Below are positions 8,535 through 17,802 of a stretch of 64,000 nt of DNA, piece by piece. The notes beneath the pieces were generated by a model. The model saw nothing but the letters and a program-made list of their open reading frames with translations. It was not told the origin of the DNA and made no database searches. Where the stretch lies: positions 1 to 64,000 of the forward strand of contig CAZQXD010000008.1 in NCBI GenBank assembly GCA_964597315.1, in the 5' to 3' direction. Numbering within the stretch: position 1 is the stretch's first letter; each line of letters opens with the position of its first letter. Made by a program: the position numbers and the translations under genes. The stretch is from CAZQXD01 sp964597315 (GTDB taxonomy: Bacteria > Pseudomonadota > Gammaproteobacteria > Competibacterales > Competibacteraceae).

Positions 8535-9849
8535 CGCCCCCCAACCGGGCTTCGACGCCCGCCGCCCCTCCCCCAAACACGCCAAGGAGCGGGTTCAGGC
8601 ACGGCTGGAGCGGCGCTACAAAGCCGAACGCCGATTCCGGGCCTATGGCCTGGGAGCGGTGGCCCTGGGTCTGCTGTTTCTCCTATTCTTGTTCGCCAGC
8701 ATCACCTCCAAGGGCTACCGCGCCTTCGAACAGACCTGGATACAGCTACCGATCAGCTTCTCGGCCGAGACCCTGGACCTGAACGGCGATTTGAGTCCCG
8801 AAGCCCTTTCCCGGGCCAACTACGGCGCTTTGGTCAAGGCCAGCCTGCGGGAACAGTTTCCAGAGGTGACGAGCCGACGCGACAAGCGGGATTTATACAG
8901 ACTGGCCAGCACCGGCGCCGCTTATCAGCTCCGAGAAATGGTGCTCGCCGACCCGTCGCTGATCGGCACCACTCAAGGGATCTGGGTGCCCTCAGATGAC
9001 GAAGTGGATATGCTCATCAAGGGCCATATCGACCGGGACGCCCCGGAGGACGAGCGCCGCATCAAGGATAATCAATTGGCCTGGATCGACCAACTGATCG
9101 ATCAGGAGCGCCTCGAAACCCGCTTCAATACCCTGTTTTTCACCTCTGGCGACTCCCGGGACCCGGAACTGGCCGGTATTTGGGGCGCGGCCATGGGTTC
9201 CATCTACGCCATGCTGGTGACCCTGGCGCTATCCTTCCCCATCGGCGTGGCCACCGCCATCTATCTGGAGGAGTTCGCCCCCAAAAATCGCTGGACCGAT
9301 CTGATCGAGGTCAATATCAACAATCTGGCGGCGGTGCCCTCCATCGTCTTCGGTCTGCTGGGGCTAGCGGTATTCATCAACTTCTTCAACCTGCCCCGTT
9401 CGGCGCCCCTGGTGGGCGGGCTGGTGCTGACTCTGATGACCCTGCCCACCATCATCATCGCTTCCCGGGCGGCCCTGAAGTCAGTCCCCCCCTCCATCCG
9501 CCAGGCGGCCCTTGGAATGGGCGCCTCCCGCATGCAGATGGTCTCTCACCACGTCCTGCCTCTGGCCATGCCGGGAATGCTCACTGGCACCATCATTGGC
9601 ATGGCCCAGGCCCTGGGAGAAACCGCTCCGCTGCTGATGATCGGCATGGTGGCTTTTATCGTGGATATCCCCCAAAGCCCCCTGGACCCCGCTACCGCCC
9701 TACCGGTGCAGATTTATCTATGGGCCGACAGTCCGGAGCGGGCCTTCGTGGAGAAAACTTCCGCCGCCATCATGGTGCTGTTGGGCTTTCTGGTGTTGAT
9801 GAACACCCTGGCCGTAGTGCTGCGCAAACGCTTCGAGCGCCGCTGGTAA
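8527..9849 (+). CDS. pstA: Phosphate ABC transporter permease PstA with N-terminal DUF3333-type extension
   Basis: The second Pst permease, 440 aa from the ATG at 8527 that overlaps the pstC stop. A basic N-terminus is followed by a membrane segment near residues 40-58 and a periplasmic DUF3333-like region to about 215. The permease core (GIWGAAMGSIYAMLVTLALSF onward) then carries the EAA-type loop ALGMGASRMQMVSHHVLPLA. The pstB open frame begins at the pstA stop (TAATG). A longer open frame from 8500 inside pstC is not needed. Confidence 0.94.
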   Translation: MTDAPQPGFDARRPSPKHAKERVQARLERRYKAERRFRAYGLGAVALGLLFLLFLFASITSKGYRAFEQTWIQLPISFSAETLDLNGDLSPEALSRANYGALVKASLREQFPEVTSRRDKRDLYRLASTGAAYQLREMVLADPSLIGTTQGIWVPSDDEVDMLIKGHIDRDAPEDERRIKDNQLAWIDQLIDQERLETRFNTLFFTSGDSRDPELAGIWGAAMGSIYAMLVTLALSFPIGVATAIYLEEFAPKNRWTDLIEVNINNLAAVPSIVFGLLGLAVFINFFNLPRSAPLVGGLVLTLMTLPTIIIASRAALKSVPPSIRQAALGMGASRMQMVSHHVLPLAMPGMLTGTIIGMAQALGETAPLLMIGMVAFIVDIPQSPLDPATALPVQIYLWADSPERAFVEKTSAAIMVLLGFLVLMNTLAVVLRKRFERRW

Positions 9850-9875
9850 TGAACCACAGACATGAGGATGACGCC

Positions 9876-10808
9876 ATGAGCACCCCTAGCGTAGTCAACC
9901 GGGCCACCACCGGCATCGCCGCGCTCCCCGACCAGCACGACAGCCAAACGCTAGATTCTGCGGACAAGCCGCCCCGGGCAACCCCCCCCGAGCCGCGACA
10001 AACAACGCCCAAGGACGATTTCCAGGGTACGGTAGGGGAGATCACCGCCGCCAACCCCAAGATGGTGACCCGGGATGTCAACGTTTACTACGGCGAGAAG
10101 CACGCCATCAATAACGTCAGCCTGGACATTGGCGCCAATGAGGTCATCGCCCTAATCGGCCCTTCCGGCTGCGGCAAATCCACTTATCTGCGCTGCCTCA
10201 ACCGAATGAACGACACCATCGACATCTGCCGGGTGACAGGTAGCCTGGAGCTGGACGGAGAAAACATCTACGACAAAAAATTAGATGTGGTGCAACTGCG
10301 CGCTCGGGTGGGGATGGTGTTTCAGAAACCTAACCCGTTTCCCAAGTCCGTCTATGACAATGTGGCTTATGGTCCGCGCATCCACGGCCTAAGCAATAAC
10401 AAGGCCGAGTTGGATGAACTGGTGCAGGTCAGCCTGGAACGGGCCGGGTTGTGGGAAGAAGTCAAAGACCGCCTGGACGGGCCAGGTACGGGTCTGTCTG
10501 GAGGCCAGCAACAACGCCTATGCATCGCCCGAGCCATCGCCGTCAGCCCGGAAGTGATCCTGATGGACGAACCGGCCTCGGCCCTGGACCCCATCGCCAC
10601 CGCCAAAATCGAGGAACTTATCGACGAGCTGCGAGAGAACTTCACCATCGTCATCGTGACCCACTCCATGCAGCAGGCCGCCCGGGTATCCCAGCGCACT
10701 GCCTACTTTCACCTGGGTCGGCTCATCGAGGTGGGGGAGACTGAACAGATCTTCACCAACCCCGAACACAAACTGACCGAGGGTTATATTACTGGACGCT
10801 TCGGCTGA
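9876..10808 (+). CDS. pstB: Phosphate ABC transporter ATP-binding protein PstB
   Basis: The ATPase of the Pst importer, about 310 aa from the ATG at 9876, which has GAGGA about 8 bases upstream. Another in-frame ATG at 9849 overlaps the pstA stop and is possible. Walker A GPSGCGKST is at residues 95-103, the signature is LSGGQQQR and Walker B is VILMDEPASALD. The QKPNPFPKSVYDNVAYGPR segment is typical of PstB. About 60 low-complexity residues rich in Thr and Pro precede the ABC domain, which is longer than usual. Confidence 0.95.
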   Translation: MSTPSVVNRATTGIAALPDQHDSQTLDSADKPPRATPPEPRQTTPKDDFQGTVGEITAANPKMVTRDVNVYYGEKHAINNVSLDIGANEVIALIGPSGCGKSTYLRCLNRMNDTIDICRVTGSLELDGENIYDKKLDVVQLRARVGMVFQKPNPFPKSVYDNVAYGPRIHGLSNNKAELDELVQVSLERAGLWEEVKDRLDGPGTGLSGGQQQRLCIARAIAVSPEVILMDEPASALDPIATAKIEELIDELRENFTIVIVTHSMQQAARVSQRTAYFHLGRLIEVGETEQIFTNPEHKLTEGYITGRFG

Positions 10809-10832
10809 ATCCGTCCTCTGGAGATCTTTAGA

Positions 10833-11555
10833 ATGTCCCTTCGCACCGACAAGCATACCCTAAAGCGCTTTGACGAGGATCTGGCCCACCTGCGCAGCTT
10901 AGTGCTGGAAATGGGCGGTGTCGTCGAGGAGCAGATCAGCCAGGCCATCAGCGCCCTGGATGATGAGGACGTGAGCGCCGCTCAGGAAGTCATCGCCCGG
11001 GACCACATGGTCAACGACTTCGACGTCAAGGCTAACGAGGAATGCACCAACCTCATCGCCTTGCGCGGCCCCGTGGCCAGTGACTTGCGCATGCTCATGT
11101 CCTTGTCCAAGACCATCACCGATCTGGAGCGGATCGGCGACGAGGCCGAGAAAATCGCTCGCATGGTGGTGCATATCTATGACAGCGACAGCAGCGCGCC
11201 AAACCACGGCCTGTTACGGGACGTGAACACCATGGCCAAGATCGCCCTAACCATGCTGCGGGGCGCGTTGGACTGCCTGGCTCGAATCGACGCCGAAAAA
11301 GCGATGGATATCGCCCGAGTGGACGCCGATCTGGACGACGAGTTTCGCTCCGCCCTGCGCCGGCTGATCACGTATATGATGGAGGACCCCCGCACCATCG
11401 GCCAATCCATTGATGTTTTGTTCATCATCAAGGCCCTGGAGCGAATCGGCGACCATTCCAAGAACATCACCGAATACGTGGTGTATCTGGTCAAAGGCAA
11501 GGACATCCGCCATACCAACCCCAACATGGTTGCCCAGGAACCCCATCAAAACTAA
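10833..11555 (+). CDS. phoU: Phosphate signalling regulator PhoU
   Basis: A 240-aa all-helical protein with two PhoU repeats. The metal-binding type motif (LERIGDEAEKIAR) is in the first and LERIGDHSKNITEYVVYLVKG in the second. PhoU links Pst transport state to the PhoR/PhoB two-component system and limits phosphate uptake. The ATG has GGAG 9 bases upstream. It is last in pstSCAB-phoU, and no phoB or phoR is present in the window. Confidence 0.95.
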   Translation: MSLRTDKHTLKRFDEDLAHLRSLVLEMGGVVEEQISQAISALDDEDVSAAQEVIARDHMVNDFDVKANEECTNLIALRGPVASDLRMLMSLSKTITDLERIGDEAEKIARMVVHIYDSDSSAPNHGLLRDVNTMAKIALTMLRGALDCLARIDAEKAMDIARVDADLDDEFRSALRRLITYMMEDPRTIGQSIDVLFIIKALERIGDHSKNITEYVVYLVKGKDIRHTNPNMVAQEPHQN

Positions 11556-11576
11556 GGGCGAGAAGCGCCCAACCAC

Positions 11577-12461
11577 TCAACCACGGGGCTTGTGTTCCCG
11601 AAGCCAAGCCCCGTGTTTTACACGGATATCCTCCAACACTTCCTTATCCATAAGATTATCGTCGCGCATACGCTCATCGTAGTTCTCCCAGCCCATGAAA
11701 TCCCGTAGCGCCCTCTTGGTGGCCGCATCGAACACCCCGGTGGCCTGCCCCTTGTAAAAACCGCGAACATGGAGAATTTGTTGCAGTTCGTTGGCCATGG
11801 CGCTGTTGATGGGTTCTAGCTTGTCGGGATCACTGCGAAAGAAGGTGAGTTTATAGAGGGCCAGAATCCGCTCCAGCTCCTGAATGGGGGTTGGGTGGTC
11901 GCATACGGAGATATCCACCCAGCGATCGTTGTTGGCCCCATAACCGCCGTTTTCGCGCACCACCAGCAAAGCCGCCGACTGCTGGCCACGACGATCACCG
12001 CCTGCCGCCTGACCAGCGGCCAGGGCCTTGAGCAGCCGATCCGGCAACAGTCCAGAAGTTTCAAGAAAAGTCTGGGCCATAGCATCCAGCACCGCCTCGC
12101 CGACAATGGTATTACCCTGCACGGCGTAGTGCTTACCCGTCTTGCCGCCACACCAATCAAAGCAACGGCCGCCGGTGAAGGTAGCCGAGCGCCCCTGGCT
12201 GTCCACGATACCCATCTGCCGCAGGTCCCGATCCGGGTCGGCGGCGGTGAGTATCTCCACAGCCTGCTGGGGGCTGACGCCGTTTTCCAGCAGTGCAAAA
12301 CCGCGGGTGGCGTATGCGGTATTACTGAAGGATTGGGTAGCCACCGCCCCCACACCCACCTTGGCGAAGGGAATCACCGCCCGAACATTGGGGAACTTGG
12401 ACTCGGTAGCGACACCCAAATCGCCGGTGTCGGGGTCAAAGGCGACGATGGAAAAAGTCAT
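11577..12461 (-). CDS. DUF1028 family protein with C-terminal peptidoglycan-binding-like region
   Basis: Residues 1-205 match the DUF1028 (Ntn-hydrolase-like) fold: MTFSIVAFDPDTGDLGVATE, VGVGAVATQSF, GRSATFTGGRCFDWCGG and GNTIVGEAVLDAM. The C-terminal part (about 215-285) resembles the putative peptidoglycan-binding domain often attached to DUF1028 proteins (VRGFYKGQATGVFDAATKRAL). No signal peptide is seen. The biochemical function of the family is not established. The ATG at 12461 has an AGGAG site. The gene is convergent with phoU and alone on its strand. Confidence 0.85.
   Translation of the reverse strand: MTFSIVAFDPDTGDLGVATESKFPNVRAVIPFAKVGVGAVATQSFSNTAYATRGFALLENGVSPQQAVEILTAADPDRDLRQMGIVDSQGRSATFTGGRCFDWCGGKTGKHYAVQGNTIVGEAVLDAMAQTFLETSGLLPDRLLKALAAGQAAGGDRRGQQSAALLVVRENGGYGANNDRWVDISVCDHPTPIQELERILALYKLTFFRSDPDKLEPINSAMANELQQILHVRGFYKGQATGVFDAATKRALRDFMGWENYDERMRDDNLMDKEVLEDIRVKHGAWLREHKPRG
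11583..11618 (+). terminator. Terminator of the pst-phoU operon
   Basis: A perfect 10-bp inverted repeat, ACGGGGCTTG (11583-11592) and CAAGCCCCGT (11605-11614), is followed by GTTTTA. It lies inside the last codons of the convergent DUF1028 gene. Confidence 0.65.
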
Positions 12462-12703
12462 AATGTACTCCTGAACTGGACCGAACCGATCTGATTCTGA
12501 CTATTTTCATCGCCTGGGGTCGTATTGGGCCTAGGTGACGGCGTCATTGAGTTCGCGCTGGGACGAGGTCCACCTCGACCGTGCCCGGCCCCGTGTTTAC
12601 CCTCGGCGATGCAAGGCTGTGTCTAGCGAGGTGGCGAAAGGCCGAGTCCCGCGACGCCGGATCGGGCGATCACGGCTATAAGCCGTTGCCGTGGGCGGGC
12701 GCA

Positions 12704-13102
12704 TCAAAGACTGTTGTGCCCGACCCCAGAATGGTTTTGTTCATAGCGCCGCTGCCATTCGGCGCCACGTCGGGCCGTGGGTATGGCCAGCAACCGCTCG
12801 AACTCGATAAGCTCGCCGCTTTCCTCGCATAGCCCGTAACGGCCCTGGCGCAGCCGGGTCAGGGCCGCCTCCACTTCCAGCAGGTCGTGCTTATGGCGCT
12901 CCAGCAGTTCCAAGTCCAACTCCGCCAACAGATCGGCCACCGACTCATCCGCTTCGTCGTGGACCTGGCCCGCCAAATCCTGATACCGCTGCTCGTCATG
13001 GCGCTGTAATTCCTCGCGCAAGGTTTCCCGCAGCCGCGCCTGTTCCTCATACAAGCGACGGCGCAAGATCGTCAGTTGGGCTTCGGTCAGATGCTCAGCC
13101 AT
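12704..13102 (-). CDS. TraR/DksA family protein without the zinc-finger cysteines
   Basis: A 132-aa DksA-like protein. An N-terminal coiled coil (residues ~5-80, many Arg/Glu) includes DEADESVADLLAELDLELLE. The C-terminal region is the usual LRQGRYGLCEESGELI-EFERLLAIPTARR. In DksA this part holds a four-Cys zinc finger. Here only one Cys remains, the second position is Ser, and the last two are gone. DksA proteins bind RNA polymerase through the secondary channel. The acidic coiled-coil tip (DEADES) suggests that binding could persist. The ATG at 13102 has GGGAGGA upstream; an ATG at 13117 would overlap that site. Confidence 0.85.
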   Translation of the reverse strand: MAEHLTEAQLTILRRRLYEEQARLRETLREELQRHDEQRYQDLAGQVHDEADESVADLLAELDLELLERHKHDLLEVEAALTRLRQGRYGLCEESGELIEFERLLAIPTARRGAEWQRRYEQNHSGVGHNSL

Positions 13103-13302
13103 GGTCTGTCCTCCCATCTATACGTCTTGCCGGTGAGTATAGACCACCCGCCTTGCGAGGTCCGGCGCGACGGTGGAGATAAACGCCGCCGACGGCTACC
13201 ATGTGAATAGCACCGACGAAGTCGATGGTATCGCGACCCATCCCAGGGTCGCGGTTCTGGCAACACCCCGGGTATGCGCCCGGGATTTGAGGAGGCAAGC
13301 GT

Positions 13303-13725
13303 ATGAGTGCGACGTGGATACTGGTGGCGGACAGCAGCCGGGCAAGGCTATTCTCGGTCAACAAGGCCCTTGAGCCTTTAAACGAGATCGACAGTTTTTC
13401 ACACCCGGAATGCCGCGCCAAGACCCAAGATCTGATCTCCGACCGCCAGGGACGGGGCGCCGACCGCGGTAATATGGATCATGAGGTCGAGCCCAAGCGA
13501 CAGGAAGCCATGAGCTTCGCCAAACAGTTGAGCGACCACCTCCGCAACGGCCGAACCGCCGGATTATTCAAAAAGCTCTATATCGCCGCCGCCCCTGGGT
13601 TTCTGGGCCTGCTTCGTACCAAGCTGGACAACCCCACGGCGCAATTGGTGGTAGAGGAGGTCAACAAGGACTTGACCCTACTTGATCCCGGTGAGATCCG
13701 CCGACATCTACCCGAACGATTATAA
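13303..13725 (+). CDS. Host attachment protein-like (Host_attach family)
   Basis: A 140-aa protein starting MSATWILVADSSRARLFSVN, the N-terminal signature of the family first annotated as required for attachment to host cells in plant-associated bacteria. It continues with a polar middle (SDRQGRGADRGNMDHEVEPK) and ends VNKDLTLLDPGEIRRHLPERL. It is predicted cytosolic, and the attachment function is not established for most members. The ATG has GAGGAGG about 7 bases upstream. It is monocistronic and ends at a strong terminator. Confidence 0.85.
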   Translation: MSATWILVADSSRARLFSVNKALEPLNEIDSFSHPECRAKTQDLISDRQGRGADRGNMDHEVEPKRQEAMSFAKQLSDHLRNGRTAGLFKKLYIAAAPGFLGLLRTKLDNPTAQLVVEEVNKDLTLLDPGEIRRHLPERL

Positions 13726-13751
13726 ATCTCGTCATTCCAAACCCACCCCAC

Positions 13752-13774
13752 CCCCCGCCACGGCGGGGGTTTTT
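13752..13774 (+). terminator. Strong intrinsic terminator
   Basis: A GC stem, CCCCCGCC (13752-13759) and GGCGGGGG (13762-13769), is followed by five Ts. It ends the host-attachment-like gene and abuts the stop of the convergent dgt gene. Confidence 0.85.
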
Positions 13775-15110
13775 AGGCCGTAGGCAATGATATTCCCGTT
13801 AGCTTCTTATACAAGGCCACGGCGTGGGAATCGGTCATCCCGGAGACGAAATCGGTGATGGCCAGCACCCGCCGGTATAGGTCCGCATCCGGCCGCCGCC
13901 CTGGGCCAACGAACGGCTCCGGGATCAGGTACACCAGCATCCGGCTCTTAGGCGAAGCCCGCTCCCCGTTGGCGGCAATGTCATTGACGGTGTTCACAAA
14001 GGCCTCTAGCAACCCTCCTAGCACCTCGAAACCGGCCGCCTCCACCTCCACCACCGGCGGCGAGACATAGACCTTATCCTCCGCTAGGCAGCGCAGGGCG
14101 TGCATCTCCCCGGCCAGGGGGATCAGATCCAGGAGTTCCTGGTCAAGCCCTTTATCCAACAGGGTGGCTTCGAAATCCATAAAACAGGCGTGAACCTGGT
14201 CGATCACCCGGCCGATGGCTTTGGCCCGCAAGTATTCGATTTTTTCGTGATCCCGGTGGATGCGGGCGAATTTTTCGCCGCCGCTTCCGGCCAGGGGCAT
14301 GAGTCGGTCCCGAACCTCCCCATAGTCCAGTTGCTTGAGCCTAAAGGCGTCTTCGATGTCGATGATGCGGTAGCAGATATCGTCGGCCGCCTCCACCAAA
14401 TAAGCCAAGGGGTGGCGGCGCCAGGCGCCGGGGGCCACCGGAGCCAGCCCCACCCGCGCCGCCAGCTCTTGGAACAGGTCGGCGTCGTCTTGATAAAAAC
14501 CGAACTTCTTGAAAGCGATACCAGGGGGCGCCGAAGCCCGGGAGGCCCTAGGGTATTTGGTGAACGCCCCCAGGGTAGCGCAGGTGAGTTGCATCCCGCC
14601 CCGGTTATCGGGGCTTTGCAGGCGGCCGATCAGCCGGAAACCCTGAGCATTGCCCTCGAAGCGCAGAAAATCCTCCCGACAGGCCGGGGACAACCCATCC
14701 AGCACCTCTTGGCCGGTGGCCGAGTCTTGGAACCATAACCGGATGGCATCCTCCCCAGAATGACCGAAGGGGGGGTTGCCGATATCGTGGGCCAGGCAGG
14801 CGGCGGCGACGATAGCGCCCACGTCCTGGGGGTCGATGCCGCAGATACCGTGGCGACGGATCACGCTGTCTCCCACCAGGGTGCCCAAGGTGCGGCCAAC
14901 GCTGGAGACTTCCAGGCTGTGGGTTAGACGGGTGCGTACATAGTCGCTGCCGGATAGGGGGAATACCTGGGTTTTGTCCTGTAGCCGACGAAACGCCGAC
15001 GAGAATACGATACGGTCAAAATCCCGCTGAAAATCGGTGCGGGCTTCTCTGTCCACCCGTTGTTCGGTCATCCCCAGCCGGACACGGGACAGTAACAGGT
15101 TCCAGTCCAT
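13773..15110 (-). CDS. dgt: Deoxyguanosinetriphosphate triphosphohydrolase
   Basis: A 445-aa HD-domain hydrolase that converts dGTP to deoxyguanosine and triphosphate. The metal-binding residues are seen in RTRLTHSLEVSSVGRTLG (His), AACLAHDIGNPPFGHSGE (His-Asp) and EAADDICYRIIDIEDA (Asp). The N-terminal DFQRDFDRIVFSSAFRRLQDKTQVFPLS is typical. The ATG at 15110 has GGGAGG 6 bases upstream. It is transcribed towards a shared terminator and stands alone. Confidence 0.94.
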   Translation of the reverse strand: MDWNLLLSRVRLGMTEQRVDREARTDFQRDFDRIVFSSAFRRLQDKTQVFPLSGSDYVRTRLTHSLEVSSVGRTLGTLVGDSVIRRHGICGIDPQDVGAIVAAACLAHDIGNPPFGHSGEDAIRLWFQDSATGQEVLDGLSPACREDFLRFEGNAQGFRLIGRLQSPDNRGGMQLTCATLGAFTKYPRASRASAPPGIAFKKFGFYQDDADLFQELAARVGLAPVAPGAWRRHPLAYLVEAADDICYRIIDIEDAFRLKQLDYGEVRDRLMPLAGSGGEKFARIHRDHEKIEYLRAKAIGRVIDQVHACFMDFEATLLDKGLDQELLDLIPLAGEMHALRCLAEDKVYVSPPVVEVEAAGFEVLGGLLEAFVNTVNDIAANGERASPKSRMLVYLIPEPFVGPGRRPDADLYRRVLAITDFVSGMTDSHAVALYKKLTGISLPTA

Positions 15111-15291
15111 GCTGCCTCCCGGTAGCTATAAAGCATCAGTTTCGGCCAGGGGGCGGCCTCTGGCAAGGGCACGACCCCCGGTAGGCGACCTTGCCACGGA
15201 CCTCTCGGCATTTGGCGCCAGGCTTGCTATCTTGCTTTCGGGCGGCCCGGGCGGGCAGTCCCCACTGATCCGGCAATTCGCGGAGGCTCCC

Positions 15292-16521
15292 ATGCGATCC
15301 GAAAAACTCACTTTCCGAAACGACGAAGGCGACACCCTGGCGGCGCGACTGGATCTGCCGGCGGATAACGAGCCGGTGGCGTACGCCTTGTTCGCCCATT
15401 GCTTCACCTGCAACAAGAACCTCCGGGCGGTGGGCCATATCAGCCGCGCCCTCACCGAAGCCCGGATCGCCGTGCTGCGCTTCGATTTCACCGGTTTGGG
15501 TGAGAGCGAGGGGGATTTCCAGGACACTAATTTTTCCTCCAACGTGGACGACCTGATCCGTGCCGCTTCCCTGCTGGAGGAGCGCTATCAGGCGCCGCGG
15601 ATTCTGGTGGGTCATTCCCTGGGCGGGGCGGCGGTACTCCAAGCCGCCCACCGGCTGCCCTCGGTGGTGGCGGTGGCCACCATCGGCAGCCCCGCCGAGC
15701 CGGAGCATGTGACCCACCTACTGGCAAGCCGGCGCGAGGAAATCGAGCGCAACGGCGTGGCGGAGGTGCGACTGGCCGGTCGCCAATTCACCATCCGCAA
15801 GCATTTTCTGGACGACCTGGCCGCCACCCGCATGAAAGACACCCTTCGCAACCTGGGCAAGGCGCTGCTGATCTTCCATTCCCCGGTGGACGACACCGTG
15901 GAGATCGCCAACGCCGCCCGGCTATTCCAGGCCGCCCGCCATCCCAAGAGCTTCGTCTCCCTGGACCGGGCCGACCACCTGCTCAGCCAGGAAGCGGATT
16001 CCCTGTACGTGGGTCAAGTGCTGGCGGCCTGGGCGCGCAAATACCTGCCTGCCGTGGAAACGCCGACCCAAAAGACCTTGGAGGAAGGCAACCGGGTGGT
16101 GGTGCGCACCGAGTCCGGCGGGTTTCGCAGCGAAGTCATGGTCCGGGACCATGCCCTAGTGGCCGACGAACCCCGGGATATTCCCGGCGGCAGCGACGCC
16201 GGTCCCACCCCTTATGACCTGCTACTAGCGGCTCTGGGAGCCTGCACCACCATGACCTTGCAGATGTACGCCCAGCGGAAAAAACTGCCCCTGGAGGCGG
16301 CCACCGTGCGACTCACTCACAACCGCATCCATGCCCAGGACTGCGACGATTGCGAAACCCAAACCGGCCTGATCGACCATATCCAACGGGAGTTGGAACT
16401 GAGCGGTCCCCTGGACTCAGCCCAGCAGTCCAAGCTGCTGGAAATCGCCGACAAGTGCCCGGTACACAGGACCCTACACTCGGAAATTCACATTACCACT
16501 CGGCTACGGGAGGACGGTTAA
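15292..16521 (+). CDS. Alpha/beta hydrolase fused to an OsmC peroxiredoxin-like domain
   Basis: The 409-aa protein has two parts. Residues 1-255 are an alpha/beta hydrolase with nucleophile elbow VGHSLGG (Ser109), an acid residue in HSPVDDTV (Asp200 or Asp201) and the catalytic His in RADHLL (His229). Residues ~265-405 are an OsmC/Ohr-type domain with both redox cysteines, in LGACTTMTL (Cys318) and DKCPVHRTL (Cys389). OsmC proteins reduce organic hydroperoxides, and the hydrolase may release or process the acyl substrate. The fusion is known from other bacteria, but its substrate is not. The ATG at 15292 has GGAGG; upstream in-frame starts overlap the dgt start and are rejected. Confidence 0.93.
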   Translation: MRSEKLTFRNDEGDTLAARLDLPADNEPVAYALFAHCFTCNKNLRAVGHISRALTEARIAVLRFDFTGLGESEGDFQDTNFSSNVDDLIRAASLLEERYQAPRILVGHSLGGAAVLQAAHRLPSVVAVATIGSPAEPEHVTHLLASRREEIERNGVAEVRLAGRQFTIRKHFLDDLAATRMKDTLRNLGKALLIFHSPVDDTVEIANAARLFQAARHPKSFVSLDRADHLLSQEADSLYVGQVLAAWARKYLPAVETPTQKTLEEGNRVVVRTESGGFRSEVMVRDHALVADEPRDIPGGSDAGPTPYDLLLAALGACTTMTLQMYAQRKKLPLEAATVRLTHNRIHAQDCDDCETQTGLIDHIQRELELSGPLDSAQQSKLLEIADKCPVHRTLHSEIHITTRLREDG

Positions 16522-16524
16522 GGA

Positions 16525-17484
16525 TCAGGGCGCTGCCTTCAGCAGCGTCCTGAAGTAATCAATAACGACCGCCAGCCCTGTTTCCAGGTCGGTCTTGGGC
16601 GCCCAGCCAAGCCGCTCCCGGGCCAACTCGATATCGGGTTGGCGGCGCAGGGGATCGTCCGTGGGCAAGGGCTTGAAGATCAGTTCGGAATTGGAGCCGG
16701 TCAGCCTCAGCACTGTTTCCGCCAAAACGCGGATTTCCATTTCGTTCGGGTTGCCTAGATTAACCGGGCCGGTAAAGCCATCCGGGCTGTCCATGAGTCG
16801 GATCAGACCCTCCACAATATCGTCCACAAAACAGAATGATCGGCTCTGGCCCCCATCCCCATACAAGGTGATGGGCGTTCCTTGAAGCGCCTGGACGACA
16901 AAGTTGGGAATGACCCGCCCGTCGTGGGCGCTCATGCGAGGGCCATAGGTGTTGAAAATACGCGCCACCTTGACGGCCACTCCGTGTTGGCGGTGGTAGT
17001 CGAAGAATAGGGTTTCGGCGCAACGCTTGCCCTCGTCGTAACAAGCGCGTGGTCCGATGGGATTGACATGGCCCCAGTAATCCTCCCGTTGGGGGTGAAC
17101 TTTGGGGTCCCCGTAGACCTCGCTGGTGGAAGCCTGAAGAATCTTCCCCTTCAGTCGCTTGGCCAGCCCCAGCATATTGATGGCCCCGTGGACGTTGGTC
17201 TTGATGGTCCACACCGGATCGCGCTGATAATGAAGGGGCGATGCGGGACAGGCCAGATTGTAGATCTCGTCCACTTCCACTTGGAGCGGAATCCCGATGT
17301 CATGGCGCAGCAACTCAAAGTGAGGATTGTCCAGCAAAGGCAGGATATTGTCCCGGGCGCCAGTCACAAAATTATCGACGCAAAGCACCCCGTGGCCACG
17401 CGCCAATAGACATTCGCACAAGTGGGAACCAATAAACCCAGCGCCGCCGGTGACCAGAACTCGCTTACGTGGACGGTTTTGCAT
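16525..17484 (-). CDS. UDP-glucuronate decarboxylase (UDP-xylose synthase) type epimerase
   Basis: An extended short-chain dehydrogenase. It has the NAD-binding VTGGAGFIGSHL at the N-terminus, ASTSEVYGDP, and catalytic Tyr149/Lys153 in ACYDEGKRCAE. ARIFNTYGPRM and GDGGQSRSFCFVDD are typical of UXS enzymes, which make UDP-xylose from UDP-glucuronate for surface polysaccharides. The start at 17484 gives 319 aa, normal for the family, with AAGG upstream. An in-frame GTG at 17589 adds 35 residues and has no Shine-Dalgarno. The gene is convergent with the hydrolase-OsmC gene, with only 3 bp between the stops. A related dTDP- or UDP-sugar epimerase is less likely. Confidence 0.88.
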   Translation of the reverse strand: MQNRPRKRVLVTGGAGFIGSHLCECLLARGHGVLCVDNFVTGARDNILPLLDNPHFELLRHDIGIPLQVEVDEIYNLACPASPLHYQRDPVWTIKTNVHGAINMLGLAKRLKGKILQASTSEVYGDPKVHPQREDYWGHVNPIGPRACYDEGKRCAETLFFDYHRQHGVAVKVARIFNTYGPRMSAHDGRVIPNFVVQALQGTPITLYGDGGQSRSFCFVDDIVEGLIRLMDSPDGFTGPVNLGNPNEMEIRVLAETVLRLTGSNSELIFKPLPTDDPLRRQPDIELARERLGWAPKTDLETGLAVVIDYFRTLLKAAP

Positions 17485-17802
17485 GGCCGGTTGCCTTGGT
17501 TGATTATGGGCCAGATTTCGAATCGCCTGGAATGCCATCGCGTCGCCAGACCCATCATCCGCCTGTGGTGGACTGGCTTTGGAATTCACGGGCTACAGTA
17601 TAGGCGCTGGACCCCGGCGGTTTGCAATGCCCAGCGATCCCCTGCCAATCTGCGGGCTTCAAAAACCCTCGTGGCTCGGTTACAGTGAAGACCGGACACA
17701 TTCTCCCCCGCCTCCCCGGGGCGCGGATTGACTAAAGTTTCGGGGGTAGGTACCGATGCCATCCTCTATACGTCCAAGGACTCTCAACGGTTCGGCGGCG
17801 CG

